From SZUA-430 sp036840015 (GTDB lineage: Bacteria > Pseudomonadota > Alphaproteobacteria > Micropepsales > Micropepsaceae), in contig DAISVV010000010.1 of the NCBI GenBank assembly GCA_036840015.1, positions 1 through 30,833 on the forward strand: a stretch of 30,833 nucleotides of DNA, written 5' to 3'. Made by a program: the position numbers and the translations under genes. Numbering within the stretch: position 1 is the first letter of the stretch; each line of letters starts with the position of its first letter. The notes beneath the pieces are model-generated. The model saw only the letters and a list, made by a program, of their open reading frames with translations. It was not told the DNA's origin and made no database searches. Below are positions 15,310 to 23,404 of this stretch, piece after piece.

Positions 15310-16956
15310 ATGCGCGGAGCAGGCTATCGGGTGGCAATCGTCGCGGTCATGATGGTTGTGGCGACCGGGTCTGCGATCGCTGCGACGGAGAAGCCGGCGG
15401 TTCCCCTGACAACGAACGCCGAAGCGCAGGAGGCCTATGAGCTCGGCGAGGTTGCCTACGACAAGGACGACTACAAGGCGGCCACGGGCCATTACACGCG
15501 CGCCATCGAGCAGGACCCGGCCTTCGCCGAGGCCTGGTACAGCCGCGGCTGGTCGCAACGCGGTACCGACGACGAGGACAAGGCGATCAGCGACTTCTCC
15601 GAGGCCATCAAGCTGCGCCCCGGCTATGCAGATGCGTTCCGCGGCCGCGGTTGGGTGCATCTCTCGCGCAAGGACTATGCAACCGCCATCACCGACTTCA
15701 CGAAGGCCATCAGCCTCGACCCGAAGGACGCCCGCAACGCCTATGGGCGCGGCTATGCACGGGCCGAGGCGGGTCAGCACCAGGGCGCGGTCGACGATTT
15801 CACGCAGGCGCTGAAGATCGATCCGGAATTCGACGAAGCACTTTACGAGCGGGCCTGGATCCACAAGGAGAACCTGAAGCAGCTCGACAAGGCGCTTGCT
15901 GACTTCAGCCGTGCCATCGCAATCGATGCCAAGGTCGCGAACTACTTCCACGGCCGCGCACAGGTCTACGACGACCAGGGCAAGTGGGAACTGGCCATCC
16001 GCGACTACACCGAGGCGATCCGCATCGCGCCCGCCGGCATCAATGCCTATATCGGCCGGGGCTGGGACCAGGTCGAGCTTGGAAAATTCGCCGAAGCCCT
16101 GCGCGACTTCAACAAGGCCGTCGAGCTGGATCCCGAGTGGTTCCGCCCCTTCTATGGCCGCGGCTACACCCATGACGAGATGGGCAACTTCGATGCCGCC
16201 ATCGCGGACTTCAACGAGTCCATCCGGCTCAAGCCCGACGATCGCCTTTCATTCCGGATGCGCGCGATCTCGTACTGGAAGAAGAAGGACTACCTTCGCG
16301 CCGAGGCTGATTTCACCGAATCCATCAGGCTGGGCGCGGCCGATGCCAATATCTACTTCAACCGGGGATCCGTTCGCGCAGACGCCGGCAAGGCGCAAGA
16401 GGCGTTCAGGGACCTTACCGAGGCCATCCGGTTGAAGTCCGACTACCACGAGGCGTTCAACGACAGGGGCGTGATCCACGCCGCGGCCGGCCGCTATGCC
16501 GAGGCATTGACGGATTATGACGAGGCGCTGAGGCTGGCGCCAAGGACATGGATGTATCATGTCAACCGGGCGGAGACGCTGGTCATGCTCCAGCGCATCG
16601 ATGAGGCGATGAAGGATCTCGAACCCGCCATTGCGGCTGATCCGCGCAACGCGCGTGCCCTTCTCTGGCGCGGCATCTGCCAGTTGGGAAAGAACCGCCT
16701 TGACCTTGCCATCTCCGACCTGTCGGCATCGATCGCGCTCGCGCCGGATGCGTGGAGGGCCTACAACGCGCGGGGCAGGGTACGCGCGCAACAGGGCGAT
16801 TGGCTCGCAGCCATCACGGACTATACCGACGCTATTCGCCTGGCACCAGACGAGCCATATCCCTACGCCAACCGTGCGAAGGCATATTCAAGCCTCGGCG
16901 AGTTCGAGAAAGCGAGGGAAGACGACGCCAGGGCAAAGTCGCTGAGCGACGGCTGA
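15310..16956 (+). CDS. Secreted tetratricopeptide-repeat protein (about 15 TPRs)
   Basis: The 548-residue protein starts with a signal peptide (VAIVAVMMVVATGSAIAA, cleavage near residue 25), so it acts in the periplasm or outside. From about residue 38 to 547 it is an almost unbroken array of some 15 TPRs of 34 residues. Many have the pattern A(I/L)xDF(T/N)xAIxLxP followed by AYxxRGxxxxxxG, for example AITDFTKAISLDPKDARNAYGRGYA. Such arrays form a superhelix that binds peptides or partner proteins; no catalytic domain is present. GGAGG lies 4 bp before the ATG. It is followed after 152 bp by three VWA/TadG-like genes on the same strand, so a scaffold role for surface assembly is possible but only inferred. 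Confidence 0.9.
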   Translation: MRGAGYRVAIVAVMMVVATGSAIAATEKPAVPLTTNAEAQEAYELGEVAYDKDDYKAATGHYTRAIEQDPAFAEAWYSRGWSQRGTDDEDKAISDFSEAIKLRPGYADAFRGRGWVHLSRKDYATAITDFTKAISLDPKDARNAYGRGYARAEAGQHQGAVDDFTQALKIDPEFDEALYERAWIHKENLKQLDKALADFSRAIAIDAKVANYFHGRAQVYDDQGKWELAIRDYTEAIRIAPAGINAYIGRGWDQVELGKFAEALRDFNKAVELDPEWFRPFYGRGYTHDEMGNFDAAIADFNESIRLKPDDRLSFRMRAISYWKKKDYLRAEADFTESIRLGAADANIYFNRGSVRADAGKAQEAFRDLTEAIRLKSDYHEAFNDRGVIHAAAGRYAEALTDYDEALRLAPRTWMYHVNRAETLVMLQRIDEAMKDLEPAIAADPRNARALLWRGICQLGKNRLDLAISDLSASIALAPDAWRAYNARGRVRAQQGDWLAAITDYTDAIRLAPDEPYPYANRAKAYSSLGEFEKAREDDARAKSLSDG

Positions 16957-17010
16957 AGCGCGCCGCGCACGGGAAAATGGGTCTATGTCCCCGAAAAGTG
17001 TGCCATGTTG

Positions 17011-17030
17011 ACACGGTGTTAACCCCGTGT
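17011..17030. promoter_or_regulatory. 20-bp near-perfect palindrome before the VWA triplet
   Basis: ACACGGTGTTAACCCCGTGT has 10-bp arms with one mismatch around GTTAAC. It overlaps a TTGACA (17008-17013), but I see no matching -10 at 16-18 bp. It is a candidate operator for the first VWA gene, 79 bp downstream. Confidence 0.45.
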
Positions 17031-17108
17031 TGCGAGCAAGCTGCAAGTAAACGCGATCTTCACCCCCGCATCCCAATGTGACGCTCTTCACGGCGTGGAG
17101 GGCTACCA

Positions 17109-18272
17109 GTGATTCATGACAAGTCTGGCAACGTTGCAATGACGTTTGCGCTCTGCCTCATCCCGCTGATGCTGGCCATTGGCATTGCTGTGGACATCGG
17201 CAATGCACTGTCGGTCAAGAAGCAGATGCAGGACGCCCTCGATGCAGCCGCGCTTGCGGCTCTCGCCGAGACGACGCCCGACCACCAGCGCCAAAGCGTG
17301 GCACAAAAGGCCTTCGAGGCAAGCTTGTCCGAGTACCTCCGGAACCTGTCACCGCAATTCAGCCTGTCGGTGACCGAGTCCGGCAACAACAAGAGCGCTA
17401 CGGCCTCCTTTGCCGTTGACCTTCCGCTTGCATTTGCGGGCATATTCGGTGTCGACACGCTCGATGTCTCGGGCCAGACATCGTCAGGCATAGCCGTCGG
17501 CGGCGCCATGGACATCCATTTGTGGCTCGATTCCTCGGCATCCATGGGCGTTGCTGCGACCGAGCTCGATCGCGACAAGCTGAAGGCGCTGACCGGTTGC
17601 TTCTTTGCCTGCCACATGGACGGCCCGCCGACATCCCAGAAGAAGGCCAAGGACAACGGTATCGTTCTCAGGATCGACCTGATGAAGCAGAACGTGCTGG
17701 CGCTCATGGAGAAGATCCACGAAGTCCAGCTGCCGGAGCAGGTTGTCCGCTACAGCGTGTCCGGGATGGCGAGGTCGTTCGAGCCACGCATAGCCCTCTC
17801 GAGTGATTACGACGCCATCCACACGGCGGTGGAAAATTTCGCGCTCAGCGGCACCACGCATAGCCAGAGCTCATCCCGACTTACACCTGTCCTGAACACG
17901 GCCAGGGGCACCCTGCCGGCACAGAACGGTGACGGCACCGTCGACAACCCTCGCCGCTTTGTCGTGATCGTCACCGACGGCATGCAGTTCGACTGGCACA
18001 GCATCAGCCCGGGTCCGATCAGCAACGTCTCGTGCGAGAATATCAAGAGCCGGGGTATTCCGGTGGCAGTGATCCAGCTGCGCTATGTCCCCGACCCCGG
18101 AAACGTGCACTACCAGCACTGGGTTGCACCGCACTTCAACAACCTCGGGCCCGCCCTCCAGGCATGCGCCTCGCCGGGCATGTTCTATTCCGCCGATACG
18201 CCTGCGCAGATCCAGGAGGCTTTCGCCGAGCTGGCCGTTCGCATCCGCGGGGCACTGCGGCTTATGAATTAG
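17109..18272 (+). CDS. TadG-like VWA-domain protein, paralogue 1
   Basis: This 387-residue protein opens with IHDKSGNVAMTFALCLIPLMLAIGIAVDI, the N-terminal membrane anchor of TadE/TadG-type proteins with a short cytoplasmic KSGNVA. Most of the chain is then outside the cytoplasmic membrane. A VWA domain follows: MIDAS motif LWLDSSASMGV (DxSxS, about residue 139) and IVTDGMQFDW (about 290). A CFFACHM motif sits between them. The start is GTG, with GGAGGG 6 bp upstream and alignment with the two following paralogues. It is the most diverged of the three. TadG-type proteins are usually encoded with a Flp pilus machine, but no tad genes occur here, so its role is uncertain. Confidence 0.82.
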   Translation: MIHDKSGNVAMTFALCLIPLMLAIGIAVDIGNALSVKKQMQDALDAAALAALAETTPDHQRQSVAQKAFEASLSEYLRNLSPQFSLSVTESGNNKSATASFAVDLPLAFAGIFGVDTLDVSGQTSSGIAVGGAMDIHLWLDSSASMGVAATELDRDKLKALTGCFFACHMDGPPTSQKKAKDNGIVLRIDLMKQNVLALMEKIHEVQLPEQVVRYSVSGMARSFEPRIALSSDYDAIHTAVENFALSGTTHSQSSSRLTPVLNTARGTLPAQNGDGTVDNPRRFVVIVTDGMQFDWHSISPGPISNVSCENIKSRGIPVAVIQLRYVPDPGNVHYQHWVAPHFNNLGPALQACASPGMFYSADTPAQIQEAFAELAVRIRGALRLMN

Positions 18273-18338
18273 AAGAGAACCTAATTCACAAGGCGGCAGA
18301 GTAGAGATCTTTACCCAATTCACACAAGTAGGCTGGAA

Positions 18339-18384
18339 TAAACGGAAAATACACCCACAGCGTCTCATATTGCCGAAGCATTAA
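18339..18384 (+). repeat. 46-bp upstream element, copy A
   Basis: This stretch ends 15 bp before the ATG of VWA paralogue 2. It matches 40 of 46 positions of the stretch ending 13 bp before paralogue 3 (19636-19681), without gaps, including an identical CGTCTCATATTGC core. It probably marks a duplicated promoter or leader. Confidence 0.75.
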
Positions 18385-18399
18385 CGAAAGGGATTTCCC

Positions 18400-19569
18400 A
18401 TGCTTCGCGACAAGTCCGGCAACGTGGCGATCATGTTCGCGCTCAGCCTGATCCCTCTGATGCTGGCCATCGGGATGGCGGTCGACATGACCAAGGTTCT
18501 GTCCACCCGCATGCAACTGCAGGACGCGCTCGACGCGGCAACCCTCGCTGCACTGTCGGAGTCCACGCCCGACGACAAGCGCGATCAGGTCGCCAAGGCG
18601 ACCTTTGCGGCAAGCCTGAGCCCCGAGGTGGCCGCGCTTGCGCCCAACTTCAGCATCAAGTTCACGGGCGCCGGCAGCGAGAGGTCGGCTGTTGCAAGCT
18701 TCTCGGCGGCAGCACCCCTGGCCTTTGCCGGTATCCTGGGAACGGAGACCATGGAGGTTACGGGCGAGACGACGGCCGGCATCCAGATTGGTGGCTCGAT
18801 GGACATCTCGCTGTGGCTCGACTCCTCGGCCTCCATGGGCGTGGCTGCAACCGAAGCCGACCGCGACGCCCTGCGCAAGCTGACGGGCTGCGCGTTCGCC
18901 TGCCACATGGACGGTCCGCCCACGTCGGAAAGCAAGGCGCATGGCAAGGGCCTGAAGCTCAGGATCGACCTGATGAAGCAGAACGTGATGATGCTCATGG
19001 ACACGATCCGGGAGGTGCAGCTTGAAGGGCAGGTGGTTCGCTACAGCGTCTCGGGCATGAGCCGGACCCTCGAGCCGCGGCTGGCCATGACCGATGACTT
19101 CACGATGGCCAGGAACGCCGTGTCGAACTTCAAGCTGAGCGGCACAGTGCACAATGGCTGGAACAGCGCCTCGCTGCTGACGCCCACCATCAACACGGGC
19201 AAGGGCACCTTGCCCGCGCAGAACGGCGACGGCACCAAGGACCGGCCGCGCAACTTCGTCATCATCGTCACCGACGGCATGCAGTTTGACTGGAACCGCA
19301 TCAGCTCGGGTCCGGTCAGCAACACCCCCTGCGAGGACATCAAGGCGCGTGGCATCTCCGTGGCCGTCATCCAGTTGCGCTATGTGGAATTGAAGGGCGA
19401 TGGTGCCTTCGAGTTCTATGTCCGACCGCACTTTACCAAGCTCGGGCCCGCCCTCGAGAAATGCGCCGCGCCCGGCATGTTCTATTCCGCCGATACACCC
19501 GACCAGATCAAGACGGCCTTCGCGGAACTTGCCGTGCGCATTCGCGGCGCCCTCAGGCTGATGAATTGA
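18400..19569 (+). CDS. TadG-like VWA-domain protein, paralogue 2
   Basis: This 389-residue protein has the same build as its neighbours: a short LRDKSGNVA head, one membrane helix (about residues 11-29), an Ala/Ser-rich segment, then a VWA domain with LWLDSSASMGVAATE (MIDAS DxSxS) and IVTDGMQFDW. It keeps the GCAFACHM motif and the C-terminal FAELAVRIRGALRLMN found in all three. By hand alignment it is about 80% identical to paralogue 3 over its whole length with no gaps, and clearly less similar to paralogue 1. This indicates two successive duplications. GAAAGGGA lies about 7 bp before the ATG. The 46-bp element shared with paralogue 3 is just upstream, so each copy may be separately expressed. 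Confidence 0.85.
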   Translation: MLRDKSGNVAIMFALSLIPLMLAIGMAVDMTKVLSTRMQLQDALDAATLAALSESTPDDKRDQVAKATFAASLSPEVAALAPNFSIKFTGAGSERSAVASFSAAAPLAFAGILGTETMEVTGETTAGIQIGGSMDISLWLDSSASMGVAATEADRDALRKLTGCAFACHMDGPPTSESKAHGKGLKLRIDLMKQNVMMLMDTIREVQLEGQVVRYSVSGMSRTLEPRLAMTDDFTMARNAVSNFKLSGTVHNGWNSASLLTPTINTGKGTLPAQNGDGTKDRPRNFVIIVTDGMQFDWNRISSGPVSNTPCEDIKARGISVAVIQLRYVELKGDGAFEFYVRPHFTKLGPALEKCAAPGMFYSADTPDQIKTAFAELAVRIRGALRLMN

Positions 19570-19635
19570 ACTCGATAGAAACCTGTGCCTTTACGGAGTG
19601 ATGGAATTAACCAAATTGGCAGACTGATCGCCGTG

Positions 19636-19681
19636 TAAACAAAAAATTCACCCACACCGTCTCATATTGCGGAAGAATTAA
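19636..19681 (+). repeat. 46-bp upstream element, copy B
   Basis: This is the partner of 18339-18384, with 6 mismatches over 46 bp. Conservation is as high as in the coding part, although the preceding intergenic bases (19570-19635) are not alignable by eye. This argues for function or for a recent duplication boundary. Confidence 0.75.
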
Positions 19682-19694
19682 GGACGGGTGTCTC

Positions 19695-20864
19695 ATGCTT
19701 CATGACAAATCCGGCAATGTCGCGATCATGTTCGCGCTCAGCCTGATCCCTTTGATGCTTGCCATCGGCATGGCGGTTGACGTGACCAAGGTGCTCTCCA
19801 CGCGCATGCAGCTGCAGGACGCCCTCGACGCGGCGACGCTTGCGGCGCTGGCCGAGTACACGCCCGACGACAAGCGTGCGCAGGTTGCCGAGGCGACCTT
19901 CAATGCAAGCCTCCCGCCCGAGCTCCTGGCCACGTCCCCGAAGCTGAACATCACGTTCACGGGCAGCGGCAACTCGCGGTCCGCAGTGGCCAGCTTCACT
20001 GCGGCAGCGCCGCTCGCCTTTGCCGGGATCCTTGGAACCCCCACCATGGATGTCTCCGGGCAAACCACGGCCGGCATAGAGGTCGGGGGATCCATGGACA
20101 TCTCGCTGTGGCTCGATGCATCCGCCTCCATGTGTGTTGCCGCCACTGAAAAGGACCGCGACTCCCTGCAAAAGATTGCTGGCTGCGCCTTCGCCTGCCA
20201 CATGGGCAGCAAACCGACATCCATGGACAAGGCGCACACCGCAGGGGTGAAGCTGCGCATCGACCTCATGAAACAGAACGTCCAGATGCTGATGGACAAG
20301 GTGCGTGAGGTGCAGCTCGAGGAGCAGGTGGTCCGCTACAGCGTTGCGGGGATGAGCCGGAATTTCGAGCCGCGCCTCGCGATGACCGATGACTTCACGA
20401 AGGCAAAGAACGCCGTCGCCAACTTTACCCTGAGCGGCGTAGTGCATAACAATTCGAACAGCGCCTCGCGCCTCACGCCCAGCTTGTCGGAGGGCAGGGC
20501 AACCCTTCCCGCCCAGAACGGCGACGGCACCAAGGATCGCCCCAGGCAATTCGTCGTAATCGTAAGCGATGGCATGCAGTTCGACTGGAACCGCATCAGT
20601 TCAGGCCCGATCGGCAATACGCCCTGCGAGGAGATCAAGGCGCGCGGCATCAGCGTGGCGGTGATCCAGTTGCGCTACGTCGAGCTCAAGGGAAACAGCG
20701 CCTTCGAGACTTATGTCCGGCCGCACTTCACCAAGCTGGGCCCCGCGCTCCAGGCTTGCGCCTCGCCGGGCATGTTCTACTCGGCCGACTCGCCCGAGCA
20801 GATACAGAATGCCTTCGCCGAGCTCGCCGTCCGTATCCGCGGTGCGCTTCGGCTCATGAACTGA
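19695..20864 (+). CDS. TadG-like VWA-domain protein, paralogue 3
   Basis: This 389-residue protein has the head LHDKSGNVA, one membrane helix (about 11-29) and a VWA domain. It differs from paralogue 2 at the metal site, which reads LWLDASASMCVAATE: the DxSxS is intact, but the Gly after SM is Cys. The second VWA landmark is IVSDGMQFDW, with Ser for Thr. GCAFACHM and the C-terminal VRIRGALRLMN are unchanged. AGGACGGG lies about 7 bp before the ATG. It ends 20 bp from the convergent phaC stop, with no clear terminator in between. Likely location is the outer face of the cytoplasmic membrane or the surface; ligand and partners are unknown. Confidence 0.85.
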   Translation: MLHDKSGNVAIMFALSLIPLMLAIGMAVDVTKVLSTRMQLQDALDAATLAALAEYTPDDKRAQVAEATFNASLPPELLATSPKLNITFTGSGNSRSAVASFTAAAPLAFAGILGTPTMDVSGQTTAGIEVGGSMDISLWLDASASMCVAATEKDRDSLQKIAGCAFACHMGSKPTSMDKAHTAGVKLRIDLMKQNVQMLMDKVREVQLEEQVVRYSVAGMSRNFEPRLAMTDDFTKAKNAVANFTLSGVVHNNSNSASRLTPSLSEGRATLPAQNGDGTKDRPRQFVVIVSDGMQFDWNRISSGPIGNTPCEEIKARGISVAVIQLRYVELKGNSAFETYVRPHFTKLGPALQACASPGMFYSADSPEQIQNAFAELAVRIRGALRLMN

Positions 20865-20884
20865 AGCCTGTCGCCGCTGTCGGG

Positions 20885-22681
20885 TCACTTCATCCGGGCA
20901 TAGCTGCCCGGCGCATCCTCGATGACCTTGAGCTTGCCCTTGCCGGGCTTGCGCGCGGTCACCATGTCGCCCGACTTCTCCGCCAGCCACTTGTCCCAGT
21001 GCGGCCACCACGAGCCCGGCGTCTCCTCGGCCCCCGCGATCCATTCCTCGACCGTGTCGGGCAGGTTGCTGTTCGTCCAATGCTGGTACTTGCGCGCATC
21101 GGGATGGTTGATCACGCCCGCGATGTGTCCCGATCCCGCCATCATGAAGGTGACGGGCCCCTGGAAGAGCTTGGTCGACTTGTAGACCGAACGATAGGGC
21201 GCGATGTGGTCCTCGCGCGAGGACTGCAGGTAGATCGGGATCTTGACCTTTGACAGGTCAAGCGTCTCGCCACCCAGCATCATGCGCCCGCGGGCGAGGT
21301 TGTTGTCGCGATAGCATTCGCGCAGGTAGAACAGGTGCATCTGGATCGGCATGCGCGTCGCATCCGAGTTCCAGTAGAGCAAGTCGAAGCGCATCGGGTC
21401 GCGGCCGAGCAGATAGTTGTTGACCACGAAGCTCCAGATCAGGTCGTTCGAGCGCAGCATGTTGAACGTCGTCGCCATCTTCGCGCCGTCAAGATAGCCG
21501 CCCTGCGCCTTCATCATCTCCTCCATGGATGACAGCTGCGTATCGTCGATGAAGACCTGCAGGTCGCCGGCCTCCGAGAAGTCGGCCTGGGCTGCAAAGA
21601 AGGTGGCCGACTTTATGCGGTTGTCGCCCTTTGCGGCCATGTAGGCGAGCGTCGCCGACAACAGCGTGCCGCCGATGCAATAGCCGATCGCGTTGACTTC
21701 TTTTTCGCCCGTCGCCCTCTCGATTGCATCAAGCGCGGCAAAGATGCCCTCGCGCATGTAGTCCTCGAAGGTCTTCTGCGCCAGCCGCGCATCCGGGTTC
21801 ACCCATGAAGCGACGAACACCGTGTAGCCGCGCGCGGTTGCCCACTTCACGAACGAGTTCTTCTCACCCAGGTCCAGGATGTAGTACTTGTTGATCCACG
21901 GCGGGAAGATGACCAGCGGGCGCCGGTACTGCTGCTCGGTGGAGGGCTCATACTGGATGAGCTGCATCAGGTCGTTCTGGAAGACAACCTTGCCCGGCGT
22001 CAGCGCCAGGTTCCGCCCGACCTCGAAATAGTCCATGTCGGTCTGCGTGATCGCCAGCTGTCCCTTGCCGCGTTCAAGGTCGCGCAGCAGGTTGTCGAGC
22101 CCCTTGACGAGGTTCTCGCCATTGCTCTCCATCGTCACCCGCATCACTTCCGGGTTCGTGAACAGGAAATTCGAGGGGCTCATCGCATCGGCGAACTGCT
22201 TGGTGTAGAAGTCGACGCGCTTGCGCGTCTTCTCGTCGAGCCCCTGAACCTCGCCCATGGTCGACTGCAGCCAGCGCGCCGAGAGAAGATAGGACTGCTT
22301 GATGAAGTCGAAGACCTGGTTCTCGCTCCAGTCACGGTCCTTGAAGCGCTTGTCGCCCGGCGACGGTTCGATCACGGGCTGCGTGTCTTCGCCCAGCATG
22401 CGCCGCGCCGTGTGGTGCCAGAGGTTCAGGTAGTCGTGCCAGAGCTTGAAGTTGGCCTCGACGAAATGGCCGGGATTGCGCATGGCGTGGCCGAGGAAGT
22501 CGACGAAGGTCTGCCCCAGGTTCAGCGGATCGGGCGAGCCGCCCTTGGAAGGGTTTTTGGCCTGCGCCTTCATGAATTCGGTCACGAGGCGCTGGCTCTG
22601 GATGGCGACCTTGATCATGTTCCGCGAGAACTCGGCGGGGTCCTTGACCTGGAACGCGGTCTTGTTGGTCCTGTCCTGCAT
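20885..22681 (-). CDS. phaC: Class I poly(3-hydroxyalkanoate) synthase
   Basis: PhaC polymerises (R)-3-hydroxyacyl-CoA into polyhydroxyalkanoate on storage granules. The 598-residue protein fits class I. The N-terminal third contains PSNFLFTNPEVM and GNLL-like GLDNLLRDLERGKG. The alpha/beta-hydrolase core has the lipase-like box GYCIGGT with the catalytic Cys (about 335), Asp in SSREDHIAPY (about 491) and His in AGSGHIAGV (about 519), followed by the typical GSWWPHWDKWLAEKSG end. ATG 22681 has GGGAG 7 bp upstream and is preferred; a GTG 7 codons earlier is possible. No phaA, phaB or phasin gene is in the window. It converges with the VWA genes and is divergent from the lipoprotein gene. Confidence 0.96.
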   Translation of the reverse strand: MQDRTNKTAFQVKDPAEFSRNMIKVAIQSQRLVTEFMKAQAKNPSKGGSPDPLNLGQTFVDFLGHAMRNPGHFVEANFKLWHDYLNLWHHTARRMLGEDTQPVIEPSPGDKRFKDRDWSENQVFDFIKQSYLLSARWLQSTMGEVQGLDEKTRKRVDFYTKQFADAMSPSNFLFTNPEVMRVTMESNGENLVKGLDNLLRDLERGKGQLAITQTDMDYFEVGRNLALTPGKVVFQNDLMQLIQYEPSTEQQYRRPLVIFPPWINKYYILDLGEKNSFVKWATARGYTVFVASWVNPDARLAQKTFEDYMREGIFAALDAIERATGEKEVNAIGYCIGGTLLSATLAYMAAKGDNRIKSATFFAAQADFSEAGDLQVFIDDTQLSSMEEMMKAQGGYLDGAKMATTFNMLRSNDLIWSFVVNNYLLGRDPMRFDLLYWNSDATRMPIQMHLFYLRECYRDNNLARGRMMLGGETLDLSKVKIPIYLQSSREDHIAPYRSVYKSTKLFQGPVTFMMAGSGHIAGVINHPDARKYQHWTNSNLPDTVEEWIAGAEETPGSWWPHWDKWLAEKSGDMVTARKPGKGKLKVIEDAPGSYARMK

Positions 22682-22849
22682 CTGGGTCTCCCAAGTGGTC
22701 ACGACGGCGTCTGGTCCTGCAACGATGTCGCAAGCCGGCCGTTGGCGAACACAGCCTCTTTTTTACGCCTTTAGCCGACCAATATTAAAGGTGGAGTTTC
22801 AGTCCGCTTTGACGCAAAATTACGCCCTTCATTGCGCCGGGGCATTGTG

Positions 22850-22872
22850 GCTCCGGGCACCACATCCGGAGC
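22850..22872 (+). promoter_or_regulatory. Hairpin covering the lipoprotein ribosome site
   Basis: GCTCCGG (22850-22856) pairs perfectly with CCGGAGC (22866-22872) across a 9-base loop. The right arm contains the GGAG that would serve as Shine-Dalgarno, so translation could be structure-controlled. The rest of the 176-bp phaC-lipoprotein gap shows no firm promoter. Confidence 0.45.
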
Positions 22873-22878
22873 TGACGC

Positions 22879-23370
22879 GTGATGACGCGCTTTGACACGA
22901 AACTGCTGCCTTTTGCCCTCGCAGCCGGCCTTCTTGCCGGTTGCTCGACGATGCCGGAGTGGACGAAGCCTTCCACCTGGGTGGACGGCGTCACCGACGC
23001 GGCAAAACCGGCCGAAGCCGCGCCGCGCAAGCCTGAGGCAGCCGAGGCGGTAAAGCCTGCCGCTGCCTCGGCGTCCAGCGACGTGATCGATCCGCTTGCC
23101 GAGGAGGCGCCCCAGCCCCGGATCCAGAACGCCGACGCCCCGACCGCGTTTCCCAAGGTCGGCAGCCAGCCTGCCGCGCGCGAACTGACAACCACCGAAT
23201 CTCAGCGTCGTGAAATCCGGGACGCACTGGTAGCTGACCGGGATCACGCCCGGCACACAGCCGAGGAGCTGCGCGGCGGTGCCGCACCCGCGGCCGCCCC
23301 GCCGGCACCTGCGAAGGCGACCCCGGCGACACCGGCCACCAAGCCCGCCGAGCCCGACGGCTCCAACTAG
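22879..23370 (+). CDS. Lipoprotein of unknown function
   Basis: The signal peptide has a lipobox, FALAAGLLAGCSTM, with the lipidated Cys at about residue 22, so the protein is anchored in a membrane facing the periplasm. The 163-residue chain is rich in Ala, Pro, Lys and Glu with low-complexity ends. The only well-structured region is ESQRREIRDALVADRDHARHTAEELRGG (about 113-140), a likely helix resembling the conserved end of small alphaproteobacterial lipoproteins. GTG 22879 gives a better 7-bp spacing from GGAG; the ATG directly after it is an equal possibility. It precedes the aminotransferase gene by 34 bp, so it probably heads the operon that runs to recJ. Confidence 0.75.
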   Translation: MMTRFDTKLLPFALAAGLLAGCSTMPEWTKPSTWVDGVTDAAKPAEAAPRKPEAAEAVKPAAASASSDVIDPLAEEAPQPRIQNADAPTAFPKVGSQPAARELTTTESQRREIRDALVADRDHARHTAEELRGGAAPAAAPPAPAKATPATPATKPAEPDGSN

Positions 23371-23404
23371 ACCCGCCTCGCCCCCCCCGAAGGAGCGTCC
23401 GTCC

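Noticed and set aside
17640..17720. CX3CH in the VWA proteins as a cytochrome c haem site
   Set aside because: Classical sites are CX2CH, the protein has a VWA fold, and no other cytochrome feature is seen. It is kept only as a motif of interest.
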